Part shown: positions 10,449 through 20,825 of the stretch, in pieces
Position numbering within the stretch: the stretch's first letter is position 1
Layout: every line of letters starts with the position of its first letter
The notes under the pieces: generated by a model
What the model was told of the DNA's origin: nothing
The model's input: the letters and a program-made list of their open reading frames with translations, nothing else
Databases searched by the model: none
Made by a program: the position numbers and the translations under genes
NCBI RefSeq assembly: GCF_020085105.1
Contig: NC_058063.1
Coordinates: forward strand, 17,702,262 to 17,766,261
Source: Siniperca chuatsi
Taxonomy: Eukaryota > Chordata > Actinopteri > Centrarchiformes > Sinipercidae
DNA: 64,000 nucleotides
Direction of reading: 5' to 3'

Positions 10449-11289
10449 CTGTACAGTTATTGTAGGCACCTCCAAGGTTTGTAATCACTGTGTTGTAAAC
10501 CAGAGTTTTGTCAATATTGAAGGGTCCATAGGGCCCACCATGCTCTGCCAGTGCACTGAAAATCACCTTTTTGTCTATATAAAAACAAAACATTCTCATC
10601 ATGTTATTACATCAAAGCATTTCTATTCTATTTATCTTGTGAATTTCATCACAACACATGCATTGCTTAAAGAGCAACTTGTAGGTTGGATTTTGGTGTA
10701 TGTTGAACTGTTGTATCTCTCGCCAGCATCAGACGATCCCTACTTTTGGTTTCTGCCAAACGTGATAGAAAACTTTAGAACACTGTGAAGTGAAACAACA
10801 CAGCGTTAGGTATCTTTAGCTAATGCTGGTCATCTCTCCAACGGCTCTCCTAACACTACAACTCAGTTTCTTGCAGATTCCTGCCCATCACTGGCCCCTT
10901 GGACGCTTAGCAGGTTCAAAATTAATAGACTGAGGTCCATCATATGCGTATGAATATGTGTTTTCAACCTCATCAGTGTCAAAACTAGCACTGGAATCCA
11001 TATTTATTACCCTTCATTTTTTGTTTAATGAATTTTCCATTTTTCTTTTTCAAATCCAGTATTCCAACACAATAATTAACTGAGGACACCGACACACAAC
11101 TTGCTCTTTAATAAATTCTTCATTAAAGTCTTTAAAAAAAGTTTCATTCTACCGTTTCCCTCCAGTTCCTTCAGCCTGGTTTCCAAAGCTGCCAGTTGTT
11201 CTTTCATGGCATCCATCTCTGTCGGGCGATCACTCGTGACAGACTGTGTTTCACTAGTCTTGGCTTTGGCCTTCCTTTGAGATGAAACT
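10449..11289 (-). other. Second C1q 5' cassette: coiled-coil exon plus exon a
   Basis: Minus strand. The exon at 11289-11153 (acceptor TTGTTCCAG, donor AACG/GTAGAA) encodes SSQRKAKAKTSETQS and then a heptad-like segment MKEQLAALETRLKELEGN, a short coiled coil such as often precedes C1q domains in fish proteins. Exon a at 10574-10449 encodes DKKVIFSALAEHGGPYGPFN and ends NNCTG with a good GTAAAC/T donor. Both end in phase 1. No exon b lies between this cassette and the N-terminal exon at 9404. The cassette is therefore either a truncated gene or an alternative 5' part that splices to the exon b at 7546-7266. Sequence alone cannot decide. The upstream first exon was not found, because transposon debris begins at about 11305. 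Confidence 0.65.
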
Positions 11290-11304
11290 CTGGAACAATA
11301 AGTG

Positions 11305-11642
11305 CTACTCCTGTTTTATTAACTGAACTAAACTATCTATATATGCCTGTATGGTATGTGAATTACACACCCTATCCTTGTTCTTCTTTTCTAATAATGT
11401 AAAATCTACTGCGGCGTGAGGAAGTATCCAAGGTGGTATTGCTGGCAAAGGTCCTGTTGGACTAAAGTGGCTTTTGTGTCACTGTCCATCCAAAGCTTTT
11501 TGTCTCCTTCCTCTCGTTTTCCCAACAAGTTTTTAAAGTGCCTTGTGTTGGGTGATCTTGACTATGGCCCTGTAAATTAACCCAGTATTTCAATGATAGC
11601 TGTATCCTTCTCATTTCTAGTGGCATTTCTTCCATTTCCACC
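11305..11642 (-). mobile_element. Non-LTR retrotransposon fragment (RNase H-side region)
   Basis: The minus strand encodes MPLEMRRIQLSLKYWVNLQG followed by GTLKTCWENERKETKSFGWT and, in a shifted frame, PLPAIPPWILPHAAVDFTLL. I recognise this as the C-terminal side of a fish non-LTR element of the I/Nimb or jockey type. The family is an inference. A frameshift separates the two blocks. The same piece is repeated at 15412-15749 within the 4.1-kb duplication. Confidence 0.6.
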
Positions 11643-12198
11643 TGTAATGCTGCTGATGAGGAGAAAGCAGAAACGCTTGTTTAAATTCACAATTCAGACT
11701 GTATTAGTTCAATCAGGAGAGACAAGTGAAAAAGGTAAAGATAGTGTTAATTTAAACAGATGATGTGAGATGTTAATCTTGACAGAGTCTTTGGAGCTGA
11801 GACACCGCTTAGAACATGAAATCTGCAGCAAGCACATCTCTCAAAAACTTAGATAGTTTTTAATATCAGGCTTTGAGATTATGCACAACCCGACAACCCA
11901 AGAATTTCAACGTTTGCAGCTTTTGCTTAGACGTTGGTGTTGATTTCATCCAGTGTTTCTTAAAAAATATTATAAGATATTGCTCAACGCCTGGCGAAAC
12001 TTCTGGTTGGTGCATGCCCAAAGTTTCCTGAGAAATTTAATTATGTGTGCGTTCCCATAAAATCAGGTTTTGCCAAAACCAAAAGTTTGGAGCGCTTTCA
12101 ATAGGAAACAGCATCGAGTGCCTGAGAAAAATCAAGGAATACAATAAGAGCATCAGTTTCAATGTTACCAGTGTAATCCAGTAAATGAAGAACAAGTC

Positions 12199-12220
12199 GT
12201 GTGTGTGTGTGTGTGTGTGT
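12199..12220. repeat. (GT)n microsatellite, short allele
   Basis: About 11 GT units at the left edge of the LTR-like insert. The homologous tracts are about 30 units at 16306-16365 and about 35 units at 25812-25880. Confidence 0.9.
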
Positions 12221-12223
12221 GCG

Positions 12224-12730
12224 TGCTGCAGGGCGCGGCCTCCAGTGAACTTCCAATCAGAGACTGACATACCTGCTCCTCATCTGCTGCTGCTCACCTG
12301 CTCTCCATCCACCAGTCAACACCTGGCAGTACATCTACCCGGCTCTTCTCACCAGTCTTCGCGAGGTCGTCCGTGTACTCAAGTGGTACGACGCCACGGC
12401 CTCTGACTTACTGCTCTGAAAGATTTGCCTGCATGTTATCTGAACCCCTGACTAACTCTTTCTCCTTGAGTTCAGGTTGATTCCTCTCACCTGCCTTCCA
12501 GAGATCTCACCACGGACCCTCCGCTGCTCCACCACAGCCCGCTGTCCTCGCTCCGCCCGCCTGCTCTCACCAGTCTTGCCAGCCCGCTGTCTTCACCCAG
12601 TCCACCGGCTCGCAGCGATTACCTCCACACTCCTGGTTACTCCTTGTGTTTTTTACAATAAACTGAAAGTACTACTTCAACTCCTCTGTGCTAGTCGTGC
12701 TTTTGGGTCCAGCCTCTGTGTACCATAACA
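12224..12730 (+). mobile_element. LTR-like insert inside L1 remnant, copy 1
   Basis: A roughly 507-bp GC-rich block starting TGCTGCAGGG and ending GTACCATAACA, so it has TG...CA ends. TTTTTTACAATAAACTGAAA near the 3' side looks like an R-region poly(A) signal. It interrupts L1 reverse-transcriptase coding sequence and recurs at 16368-16877 and 25884-26387. No target-site duplication is visible because a (GT)n tract abuts the left end. A solo LTR is the favoured reading. A non-autonomous retroposon is possible. Confidence 0.45.
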
Positions 12731-13164
12731 CTCCAATTATCTATTAGTAAAGGATCTTTATCAGGCTTGGAGTTATTATACCCTGCTTCATAGTTGTGGA
12801 CATTTCTTTTCTAACAATACATTCAAAACCAGGATTATCCATCGACCCTCATCTGAAGTGTCTGACTCAACAATGTCTCCTGTAAACTTGTTAAGGAGGA
12901 CGGCGACACCTGCTGAATGTTGAGAGGCATGACAAAAATTATATTGGTCACCCCATTGTGCTTTCCAAAACTTCATATCACTATCACCTGAATGAGCCTC
13001 TTGTAAAAAATATCAAGTCAGTATTTTTCATCTAGAGAACATAAGAACTGATTTCCTTTTAGTACTGCCACGGATACCTCTGACATTAAGAGATTATATC
13101 TTTAAGGAACTAAAATTTAAGTCTGGCATAAAGAAAGAAAAATGACATGAACTGGATGTCTGTT

Positions 13165-15011
13165 AATGTTGATTCATTTTCTTATTACCTGGAGTTCAAT
13201 ATTCACTATCTGTAAATTATTGATGATACAGCCATACTATATTTCTATGCGCCACATGCAGGAAAAAATTGTGAAACGAGGCTGCTGTCAGATACATGGT
13301 GTGTAATTTACTCTGAGCTCAGGCCTCAACATGTTCACCTATACAGACGATTTATCACTCTAGGTCCAAAACATTGTTTATGTCCTTAATTGTTAATTTG
13401 ACACTTTTCTGGTGATTTTATCTCAACCGACGTCCTCACGTTTTATCTTCCCTGATCCAGATTTTTACTCAAGAAGAAGAATAAGTTTTATCATCACTTA
13501 AACCCTATTTGTCTATATTGAAGTTAATTTCCTTTCTTTCATACACAATTGCATGTTTAGTTATTTCTAGTGTCGTACAAAACAAGCAATTGAGGAAATT
13601 GAGTTGCAACTTGGGAAAAGGGTCAAAACTGTTTCTTATCATACATTGTTGGTCAGTCGGCCACCGCTTTGGTCCAGGCTGAAATATCGCAAGAGTTATA
13701 ATTACTATAATAGCGTTTGTCAGTTGAAGGTAAACATAACAAACCTGCTGCTGTCTGCAGGAAAACCGGACTTGAGCTCAGGCATAAAGCCAGAGCCTTA
13801 ACAAAGGGACTTGTTGACAATTAGAAATATATTTACATATAGAACACCAGCCTTATCCTTTAACATTCACATTTTTGACCAACAGCAGGTGCATTTGCAC
13901 AGCAGACCAGGTGGGAAATTTCTCACTGCAACTCAGTAAATGGCCTTTTAGTAAGTAGTTTCATGGTTGATTCAAATGTGGTGCTGAACATAGTCCAGCA
14001 TTTAAGAATTCAAGCTCCAGGGTCACGTGAGAATATGGGAGTTTCTTGTTTCCTGGTTGGACTCTAATGCAGAAAAAAATGTCTTTCTGTGCAAGAGACA
14101 AATCTTATATTTAAAATTCCACTCAAGCATTTAACCCGCAACACTCCCTGTTACTAAACCTGCTAATAATAATAATGGAGTGCAGATGAGAACCACAGCT
14201 GGATCCGAATTATTATCAGTATTATTGTTATAAATATTATCAGTTACCTAACATATACAGTATATAATAACGTAGCTAATAGGGATGAACAGATGAGTCA
14301 GACTGCTAATTGTTGTTACAGTTACATCAATTAGTTTTGCTGCAAATGTGGTGAGTATCAAGGCTCCAAATTAACTCAACTCAAATTTAAATGTTCTTCT
14401 AAAAATTGCCTTTAAGTTAAATATTACTATGAGTTTAAATGAAGCATGGCTTGTTTGAATTTTTTTTTCTTGATCTCAATGGATATTAAGGACGTAAAAC
14501 AGATGCTTGTCTAATGCAAACTGTATGTTGAACTGAGAAGTGTCTTCTTTCAGCATGAGCGTACAAACCATAATCTAAAATCTGAGATTATGCTAACAAA
14601 TGTTCTGTGACAGGACAGTGACGGTGATGTCACACAACAAGTCAGTCAGACACACGTTACACACATTAAACAAATACCGTGGCTGAAGTTGGACATACGG
14701 GAGTGAACGATATGTGCAATAAGTATGTATTATGTTGTGGTTCCATTGTAGCTTTTGAGTTCCTATAAAATATATTAAACTTAAAAACTGTTTTTTACTG
14801 CATCATTTTTAATAAAAGTTCCTAATTCAGGGTCAACTTTGGACAAAAGGTTTTGATGTCGGTCTCATTACCATACCACTCCCTTTGCACTACGCTCATT
14901 CCCACCACTACAACAAGGCTTTTCACTATAACTTGCATATTACGGTGATATTGCATATATTGTATAATCTGTTTTGTATGATTTGTGTGTATATGTGTAT
15001 CCATATATACG
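13165..15011. repeat. Array spacer block R2, copy 2
   Basis: Matches 17.3-19.1 kb (neighbouring tandem copy), 28.25-30.7 kb and 4.7-6.0 kb. It runs into a 155-bp piece of C1q 3' flank at 15012. No exon is recognised. Confidence 0.7.
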
Positions 15012-15168
15012 TGAACCAATATTCAGATTCTCAGTCAATCTTTATTGCTCGCAAGCAAGAGCCATCATCAGCATTACACAGATATGAGGAGAGGCAGTCT
15101 CTCCTCGGTTCTTCTAGTATTTTGAGATAACATTAACTGGAGCCAACAACAAGAGGATTTTGCTCAAG
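15012..15168 (-). pseudogene. Truncated C1q 3' flank
   Basis: Matches 6074-6230, including the AATAAA on the minus strand (15041-15046). It stops at TTTTGCTCAAG and joins directly to sequence matching 11068. Compared with unit A, about 4.8 kb holding exon b, both exons a and one N-terminal exon is gone. The deletion left a 3' flank next to an orphan 5' exon. Confidence 0.75.
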
Positions 15169-15259
15169 ACATAACACAATAATTAACTGAGGACACCGAC
15201 ACACAACTTGCTCTTTAATAAATTCTTCATTAAAGTCTTTAAAAAAAGTTTCATTCTAC

Positions 15260-15396
15260 CGTTTCCCTCCAGTTCCTTCAGCCTGGTTTCCAAAGCTGCC
15301 AGTTGTTCTTTCATGGCATCCATCTCTGTCGGGCGATCACTCGTGACAGACTGTGTTTCACTAGTCTTGGCTTTGGCCTTCCTTTGAGATGAAACT
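15260..15396 (-). pseudogene. Orphan coiled-coil exon of the C1q family
   Basis: Duplicate of the exon at 11153-11289 with intact splice sites (donor GTAGAA, acceptor TTGTTCCAG) and coding MKEQLAALETRLKELEGN. No exon a or b follows it before the next coiled-coil exon at 11289. It could only contribute by long-range splicing over about 4.7 kb to exon a at 10574, which is possible but unsupported. Confidence 0.65.
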
Positions 15397-15411
15397 CTGG
15401 AACAATAAGTG

Positions 15412-15749
15412 CTACTCCTGTTTTATTAACTGAACTAAACTATCTATATATGCCTGTATGGTATGTGAATTACACACCCTATCCTTGTTCTTCTTTTCTA
15501 ATAATGTAAAATCTACTGCGGCGTGAGGAAGTATCCAAGGTGGTATTGCTGGCAAAGGTCCTGTTGGACTAAAGTGGCTTTTTGTGTCACTGTCCATCCA
15601 AAGCTTTTTGTCTCCTTCCTCTCGTTTTCCCAACAAGTTTTTAAAGTGCCTTGTGTTGGGTGATCTTGACTATGGCCCTGTAAATTAACCCAGTATTTCA
15701 ATGATAGCTGTATCCTTCTCATTTCTAGTGGCATTTCTTCCATTTCCAC
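15412..15749 (-). mobile_element. Non-LTR retrotransposon fragment, duplicate
   Basis: Second copy of the 11305-11642 fragment, with one extra T in a T-run. Coding blocks LSLKYWVNLQGHSQDHPTQG and PPWILPHAAVDFTLLEKKNK lie in different frames. Non-functional. Confidence 0.6.
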
Positions 15750-16304
15750 CTGTAATGCTGCTGATGAGGAGAAAGCAGAAACGCTTGTTTAAATTCACAA
15801 TTCAGACTGTATTAGTTCAATCAGGAGAGACAAGTGAAAAAGGTAAAGATAGTGTTAATTTAAACAGATGATGTGAGATGTTAATCTTGACAGAGTCTTT
15901 GGAGCTGAGACACCGCTTAGAACATGAAATCTGCAGCAAGCACATCTCTCAAAAACTTAGATAGTTTTTAATATCAGGCTTTGAGATTATGCACAACCCG
16001 ACAACCCAAGAATTTCAACGTTTGCAGCTTTTGCTTAGACATTGGTGTTGATTTCATCCAGTGTTTCTTAAGAAATATTATAAGATATTGCTCAACGCCT
16101 GGAGAAACTTCTGGTTGGTGCATGCCCAAAGTTTCCTGAGAAATTTAATTATGTGTGCGTTCCCATAAAATCAGGTTTTGCCAAAACCAAAAGTTTGGAG
16201 CGCTTTCAATAGGAAACAGCATCGAGTGCCTGAGAAAAATCAAGGAATACAATAAGAGCATCAGTTTCAATGTTACCAGTGTAATCCAGTAAATGAAGAA
16301 CAAG

Positions 16305-16305
<1 letters not shown>

Positions 16306-16365
<60 letters not shown>
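16306..16365. repeat. (GT)n microsatellite
   Basis: About 30 GT units, expanded relative to the sister copy at 12199-12220. Confidence 0.9.
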
Positions 16366-16367
<2 letters not shown>

Positions 16368-16369
<2 letters not shown>

Positions 16370-16877
16370 CTGCAGGGCGCGGCCTCCAGTGAACTTCCAA
16401 TCAGAGACTGACATACCTGCTCCTCATCTGCTGCTGCTCACCTGCTCTCCATCCACCAGTCAACACCTGGCAGTACATCTACCCGGCTCTTCTCACCAGT
16501 CTTCGCGAGGTCGTCCGTGTACTCAAGTGGTACGACGCCACGGCCTCTGACTTACTGCTCTGAAAGATTTGCCTGCATGTTATCTGAACCCCTGACTAAC
16601 TCTTTCTCCTTGAGTTCAGGTTGATTCCTCTCACCTGCCTTCCAGAGAGATCTCACCACGGACCCTCCGCTGCTCCACCACAGCCCGCTGTCCTCGCTCC
16701 GCCCGCCTGCTCTCACCAGTCTTGCCAGCCCGCTGTCTTCACCCAGTCCACCGGCTCGCAGCGATTACCTCCACACTCCTGGTTACTCCTTGTGTTTTTT
16801 ACAATAAACTGAAAGTACTACTTCAACTCCCTCTGTGCTAGTCGTGCTTTTGGGTCCAGCCTCTGTGTACCATAACA
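16368..16877 (+). mobile_element. LTR-like insert, copy 2
   Basis: Near-identical to 12224-12730, with TG...CA ends and the internal AATAAA motif. It lies next to a (GT)n tract of about 60 bp. Confidence 0.45.
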
Positions 16878-19179
16878 CTCCAATTATCTATTAGTAAAGG
16901 ATCTTTATCAGGCTTGGAGTTATTATACCCTGCTTCATAGTTGTGGACATTTCTTTTCTAACAATACATTCAAAACCAGGATTATCCATCGACCTCATCT
17001 GAAGTGTCTGACTCAACAATGTCTCCTGTAAACTTGTTAAGGAGGACGGCGACACCTGCTGAATGTTGAGAGGCATGACAAAAATTATATTGGTCACCCC
17101 ATTGTGCTTTCCAAAACTTCATATCACTATCACCTGAATGAGCCTCTTGTAAAAAATATCAAGTCAGTATTTTTCATCTAGAGAACATAAGAACTGATTT
17201 CCTTTTAGTACTGCCACGGATACCTCTGACATTAAGAGATTATATCTTTAAGGAACTAAAATTTAAGTCTGGCATAAAGAAAGAAAAATGACATGAACTG
17301 GATGTCTGTTAATGTTGATTCATTTTCTTATTACCTGGAGTTCAATATTCACTATCTGTAAATTATTGATGATACAGCCATACTATATTTCTATGCGCCA
17401 CATGCAGGAAAAAAATTGTGAAACGAGGCTGCTGTCAGATACATGGTGTGTAATTTACTCTGAGCTCAGGCCTCAACATGTTCACCTATCCAGACGATTT
17501 ATCACTCTAGGTCCAAAACATTGTTTATGTCCTTAATTGTTAATTTGACACTTTTCTGGTGATTTTATCTCAACCGACGTCCTCACGTTTTATCTTCCCT
17601 GATCCAGATTTTTACTCAAGAAGAAGAATAAGTTTTATCATCACTTAAACCCTATTTGTCTATATTGAAGTTAATTTCCTTTCTTTCATACACAATTGCA
17701 TGTTTAGTTATTTCTAGTGTCGTACAAAACAAGCAATTGAGGAAATTGAGTTGCAACTTGGGAAAAGGGTCAAAACTGTTTCTTATCATACATTGTTGGT
17801 CAGTCGGCCACCGCTTTGGTCCAGGCTGAAATATCGCAAGAGTTATAATTACTATAATAGCGTTTGTCAGTTGAAGGTAAACATAACAAACCTGCTGCTG
17901 TCTGCAGGAAACCGGACTTGAGCTCAGGCATAAAGCCAGAGCCTTAACAAAGGGACTTGTTGACAATTAGAAATATATTTACATATAGAACACCAGCCTT
18001 ATCCTTTAACATTCACATTTTTGACCAACAGCAGGTGCATTTGCACAGCAGACCAGGTGGGAAATTTCTCACTGCAACTCAGTAAATGGCCTTTTAGTAA
18101 GTGGTTTCATGGTTGATTCAAATGTGGTGCTGAACATAGTCCAGCATTTAAGAATTCAAGCTCCAGGGTCACGTGAGAATATGGGAGTTTCTTGTTTCCT
18201 GGTTGGACTCTAATGCAGAAAAAAATGTCTTTCTGTGCAAGAGACAAATCTTATATTTAAAATTCCACTCAAGCATTTAACCCGCAACACTCCTGTTACT
18301 AAACCTGCTAATAATAATAATGGAGTGCAGATGAGAACCACAGCTGGATCCGAATTATTATCAGTATTATTGTTATAAATATTATCAGTTACCTAACATA
18401 TACAGTATATAATAACGTAGCTAATAGGGATGAACAGATGAGTCAGACTGCTAATTGTTGTTACAGTTACATCAATTAGTTTTGCTGCAAATGTGGTGAG
18501 TATCAAGGCTCCAAATTAACTCAACTCAAATTTAAATGTTCTTCTAAAAATTGCCTTTAAGTTAAATATTACTATGAGTTTAAATGAAGCATGGCTTGTT
18601 TGAATTTTTTTTTCTTGATCTCAATGGATATTAAGGACGTAAAACAGATGCTTGTCTAATGCAAACTGTATGTTGAACTGAGAAGTGTCTTCTTTCAGCA
18701 TGAGCGTACAAACCATAATCTAAAATCTGAGATTATGCTAACAAATGTTCTGTGACAGGACAGTGACGGTGATGTCACACAACAAGTCCGTCAGACACAC
18801 ATTACACACATTAAACAAATACCGTGGCTGAAGTTGGACATACGGGAGTGAACGATATATGCGATAAGTATGTATTATGTTGTGGTTCCATTGTAGCTTT
18901 TGAGTTCCTATAAAACATATTTTTACTTTTAATACATTTATTTTTAATAAAAGTTCATAATTCAGGGTCAACTTTGGACAAAAGTTTTTGTCGGTCTCAT
19001 TACCATACCACTCCCTTTGCACTACGCTCATTCCCACCACTACAACAAGGCTTTGCACTATAACTTGCATATTATGGTGATATTGCATATATTGTATATT
19101 CTGTTATGTATGTTAAATTTGGACACAGTGATGTATTTTGACATGTAAGTGCATATCTTTGTTTCAAATATGATGTTAT

Positions 19180-19527
19180 TGTTAAGGGTCCCAGATGTGG
19201 CGACCACAATAACAAAAAGAAAAAGTCTGTAAAATAAAAGTAGAGCATGAGAGAAAGAACGACAGGTACACTTGTGTCTTTTCCCAAATTGCGTCTAAAG
19301 GGGAACAGGAAGTTGGCCCGCTATAGGCAAACGGGGTGCGCGATCACAGTGTCAAAGGTTCTGCTTACTTTGTTCCACTCTTTTACTCACCAATACTAAC
19401 ACAGGGCTACATATTATAAATGTAAAAATAAAGCTCTTAATTAGTATATTTGCACAAATTTAAATAAAGAATTGTCTTTTTTTTTCAATAATACCAAATG
19501 TGGTCACACGTATTTGGGTGTACCACA
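19180..19527 (+). mobile_element. Solo LTR with 4-bp target duplication
   Basis: A 348-bp insertion beginning TGTTAAGGGTCCCAGATGTG and ending GGGTGTACCACA. It is flanked by TTAT at 19176-19179 and 19528-19531. The matching place in other units (near 5960 and 30718) reads GATGTTACGTATTTCG with no insert, which gives an empty-site comparison. TG/CA ends, short target duplication and an internal AATAAA support a solo LTR. The family is not identified and strand is arbitrary. Confidence 0.75.
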
Positions 19528-19666
19528 TTATGTATATGGAACAGCAGACTTCACTCATTAATTATATGTAAATGTCGTGGAAACTGAAAAATCAGTTCTC
19601 GTCTAGTGCAGGTGAGATTTGGTACTCAAATACCAGATGAAACAATATTCAGATTCTCAGTCAATC

Positions 19667-20825
19667 TTTATTGCTTGCAAGCAAGAGCCATCATCAGCAT
19701 TACACAGATATGAGGAGAGGCAGTCTCTCCTCGGTTCTTCTAGTACTTTGAGATAACATTAACTGGAGCCAACAACAAGAGGATTTTGCTCAAGGTGTTA
19801 TTCGACCTTTCTTTACTTGGTCAAGACATTGTTCTTCTCTTATCCTTCGTACCTCACAACATCGCAAACATCTGCCACCTGCACCTACTCCTTAAACTCC
19901 TCCACACATACATCCCGTTGTTGTACAGATATATTATCAACATTCAGAGCACATGTACACAGGAAGAGGTTTCAACCCCCCCTCCAGGCTAAACTCTTTT
20001 ATAATGAGTTTACTTGTATTTAGTTTCCCAACAACTTAAGCATTGTAATATCATGGTGGATATATAAGACACATCTATTCATGCTAGCAAAAGCTGAATT
20101 AGATTGGAAATAACATGATTATAACAGGAATTTCCCTCACATACACTCTGAGATGAGTAATTCAATATTTCAATTTTATCTGCTGAAATAAATTAGATTA
20201 ATTTAGAATAGATTCAACTTTCTCGTCAATGAGCAAGTTCAGGTACATAGCCAACGAAATGCAGTTAGCATCTGACCAGAAGTGCAAAACCAAGGTAACC
20301 CCACTGAGCCTCTCGTAAAAAGGAAACATTTGGAAACATCCAACCTGTCTAAGGTTGTTGTAAGCTGTTGTATTGTTCCCCTCAAGTGTTGGACAGAACC
20401 AACAATAAAATGGCCATTTTGATTTAGTTTCCCCTGTGGATGGTGAAAAGGGAAAGGCCACAGGCTATGTAATATCAAATGGGTTTTGGGGAAGATGACA
20501 CAATTTTAGCACGATTTTGGCCAAATTGCCTAATAGTACATGTGATATCGTGTGTACAAAACTGACGTGTAGACCTGAGGGTGGTATGAGAGGAAAGCTC
20601 ATGCAGTGTCCAAAATGAATGGGGTTGATCCTCTGTGGACCATTACATTTGGATGTTTCTTGTCACATGACATGAAACAGTCAAGACTCATTGGACTAAT
20701 GTTTTAATGATATTTTTCATTTGTCTTGGCATCTGTTTTAATTTAAATTAAAATTGTATTGGTAATATAGCAGATGCATCATTGATCTCAGGTTTTTAGA
20801 ATCATCTTTCTGAAATCATCGATTC
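19667..20825 (-). other. 3' UTR-like flank of C1q gene B with poly(A) signal
   Basis: Homologous to 6102-7265. The minus strand has AATAAA at 19672-19667. The 87-codon minus-strand open frame is kept at 20461-20198 with a few substitutions. Confidence 0.45.

Larger units (their letters stand above)
12010..13085 (-). mobile_element. L1/Tx1-like LINE ORF2 remnant, internally deleted
   Basis: Read on the minus strand from 13085 down. An AP-endonuclease fragment comes first (LNVRGIRGSTKRKSVLM, FLQEAHSGDSDMKFWKAQWG, HSAGVAVLLNKFTGDIVESD, DEGRWIILVLN). It jumps directly to a reverse-transcriptase piece with MSTTMKQGII and PDKDPLLIDNWR. An LTR-like insert (12730-12224) and a (GT)n tract follow, then more RT (LVLHLLDYTGNIETDALIVF, LDFSQALDAVS). 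The jump shows an internal deletion of the rest of the endonuclease and the RT fingers. The element is dead. Confidence 0.7.
11068..15011. repeat. Internal tandem duplication, first copy (4.1 kb)
   Basis: 11068-15011 is nearly identical to about 15175-19110, at a constant offset of about 4107 bp near the start. Both contain the coiled-coil exon, the non-LTR fragment, the L1 remnant with LTR-like insert and the R2 spacer. Differences are few: single-base changes, small indels and a longer (GT)n tract in the second copy. This points to a recent event. Confidence 0.85.
16117..17190 (-). mobile_element. L1/Tx1-like LINE remnant, second copy
   Basis: Same internally deleted ORF2 as at 12010-13085, including the LTR-like insert at 16368-16877. 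A 1-bp change shifts the endonuclease frame relative to the first copy. It was produced by the 4.1-kb tandem duplication, not by independent insertion. Confidence 0.7.
15175..19110. repeat. Internal tandem duplication, second copy (4.1 kb)
   Basis: Second copy of 11068-15011. Its R2 spacer (about 17.3-19.1 kb) continues into the 3' flank of C1q gene B, whereas the first copy is cut at 15011-15168. Confidence 0.85.

Noticed and set aside
16145-16414. Open frames made of His-Thr or Cys-Val runs across (GT)n tracts (also near 12.2, 25.8, 52.4 and 58.2 kb)
   Set aside because: Dinucleotide repeats are open in several frames by composition. The flanking residues are antisense or transposon sequence.
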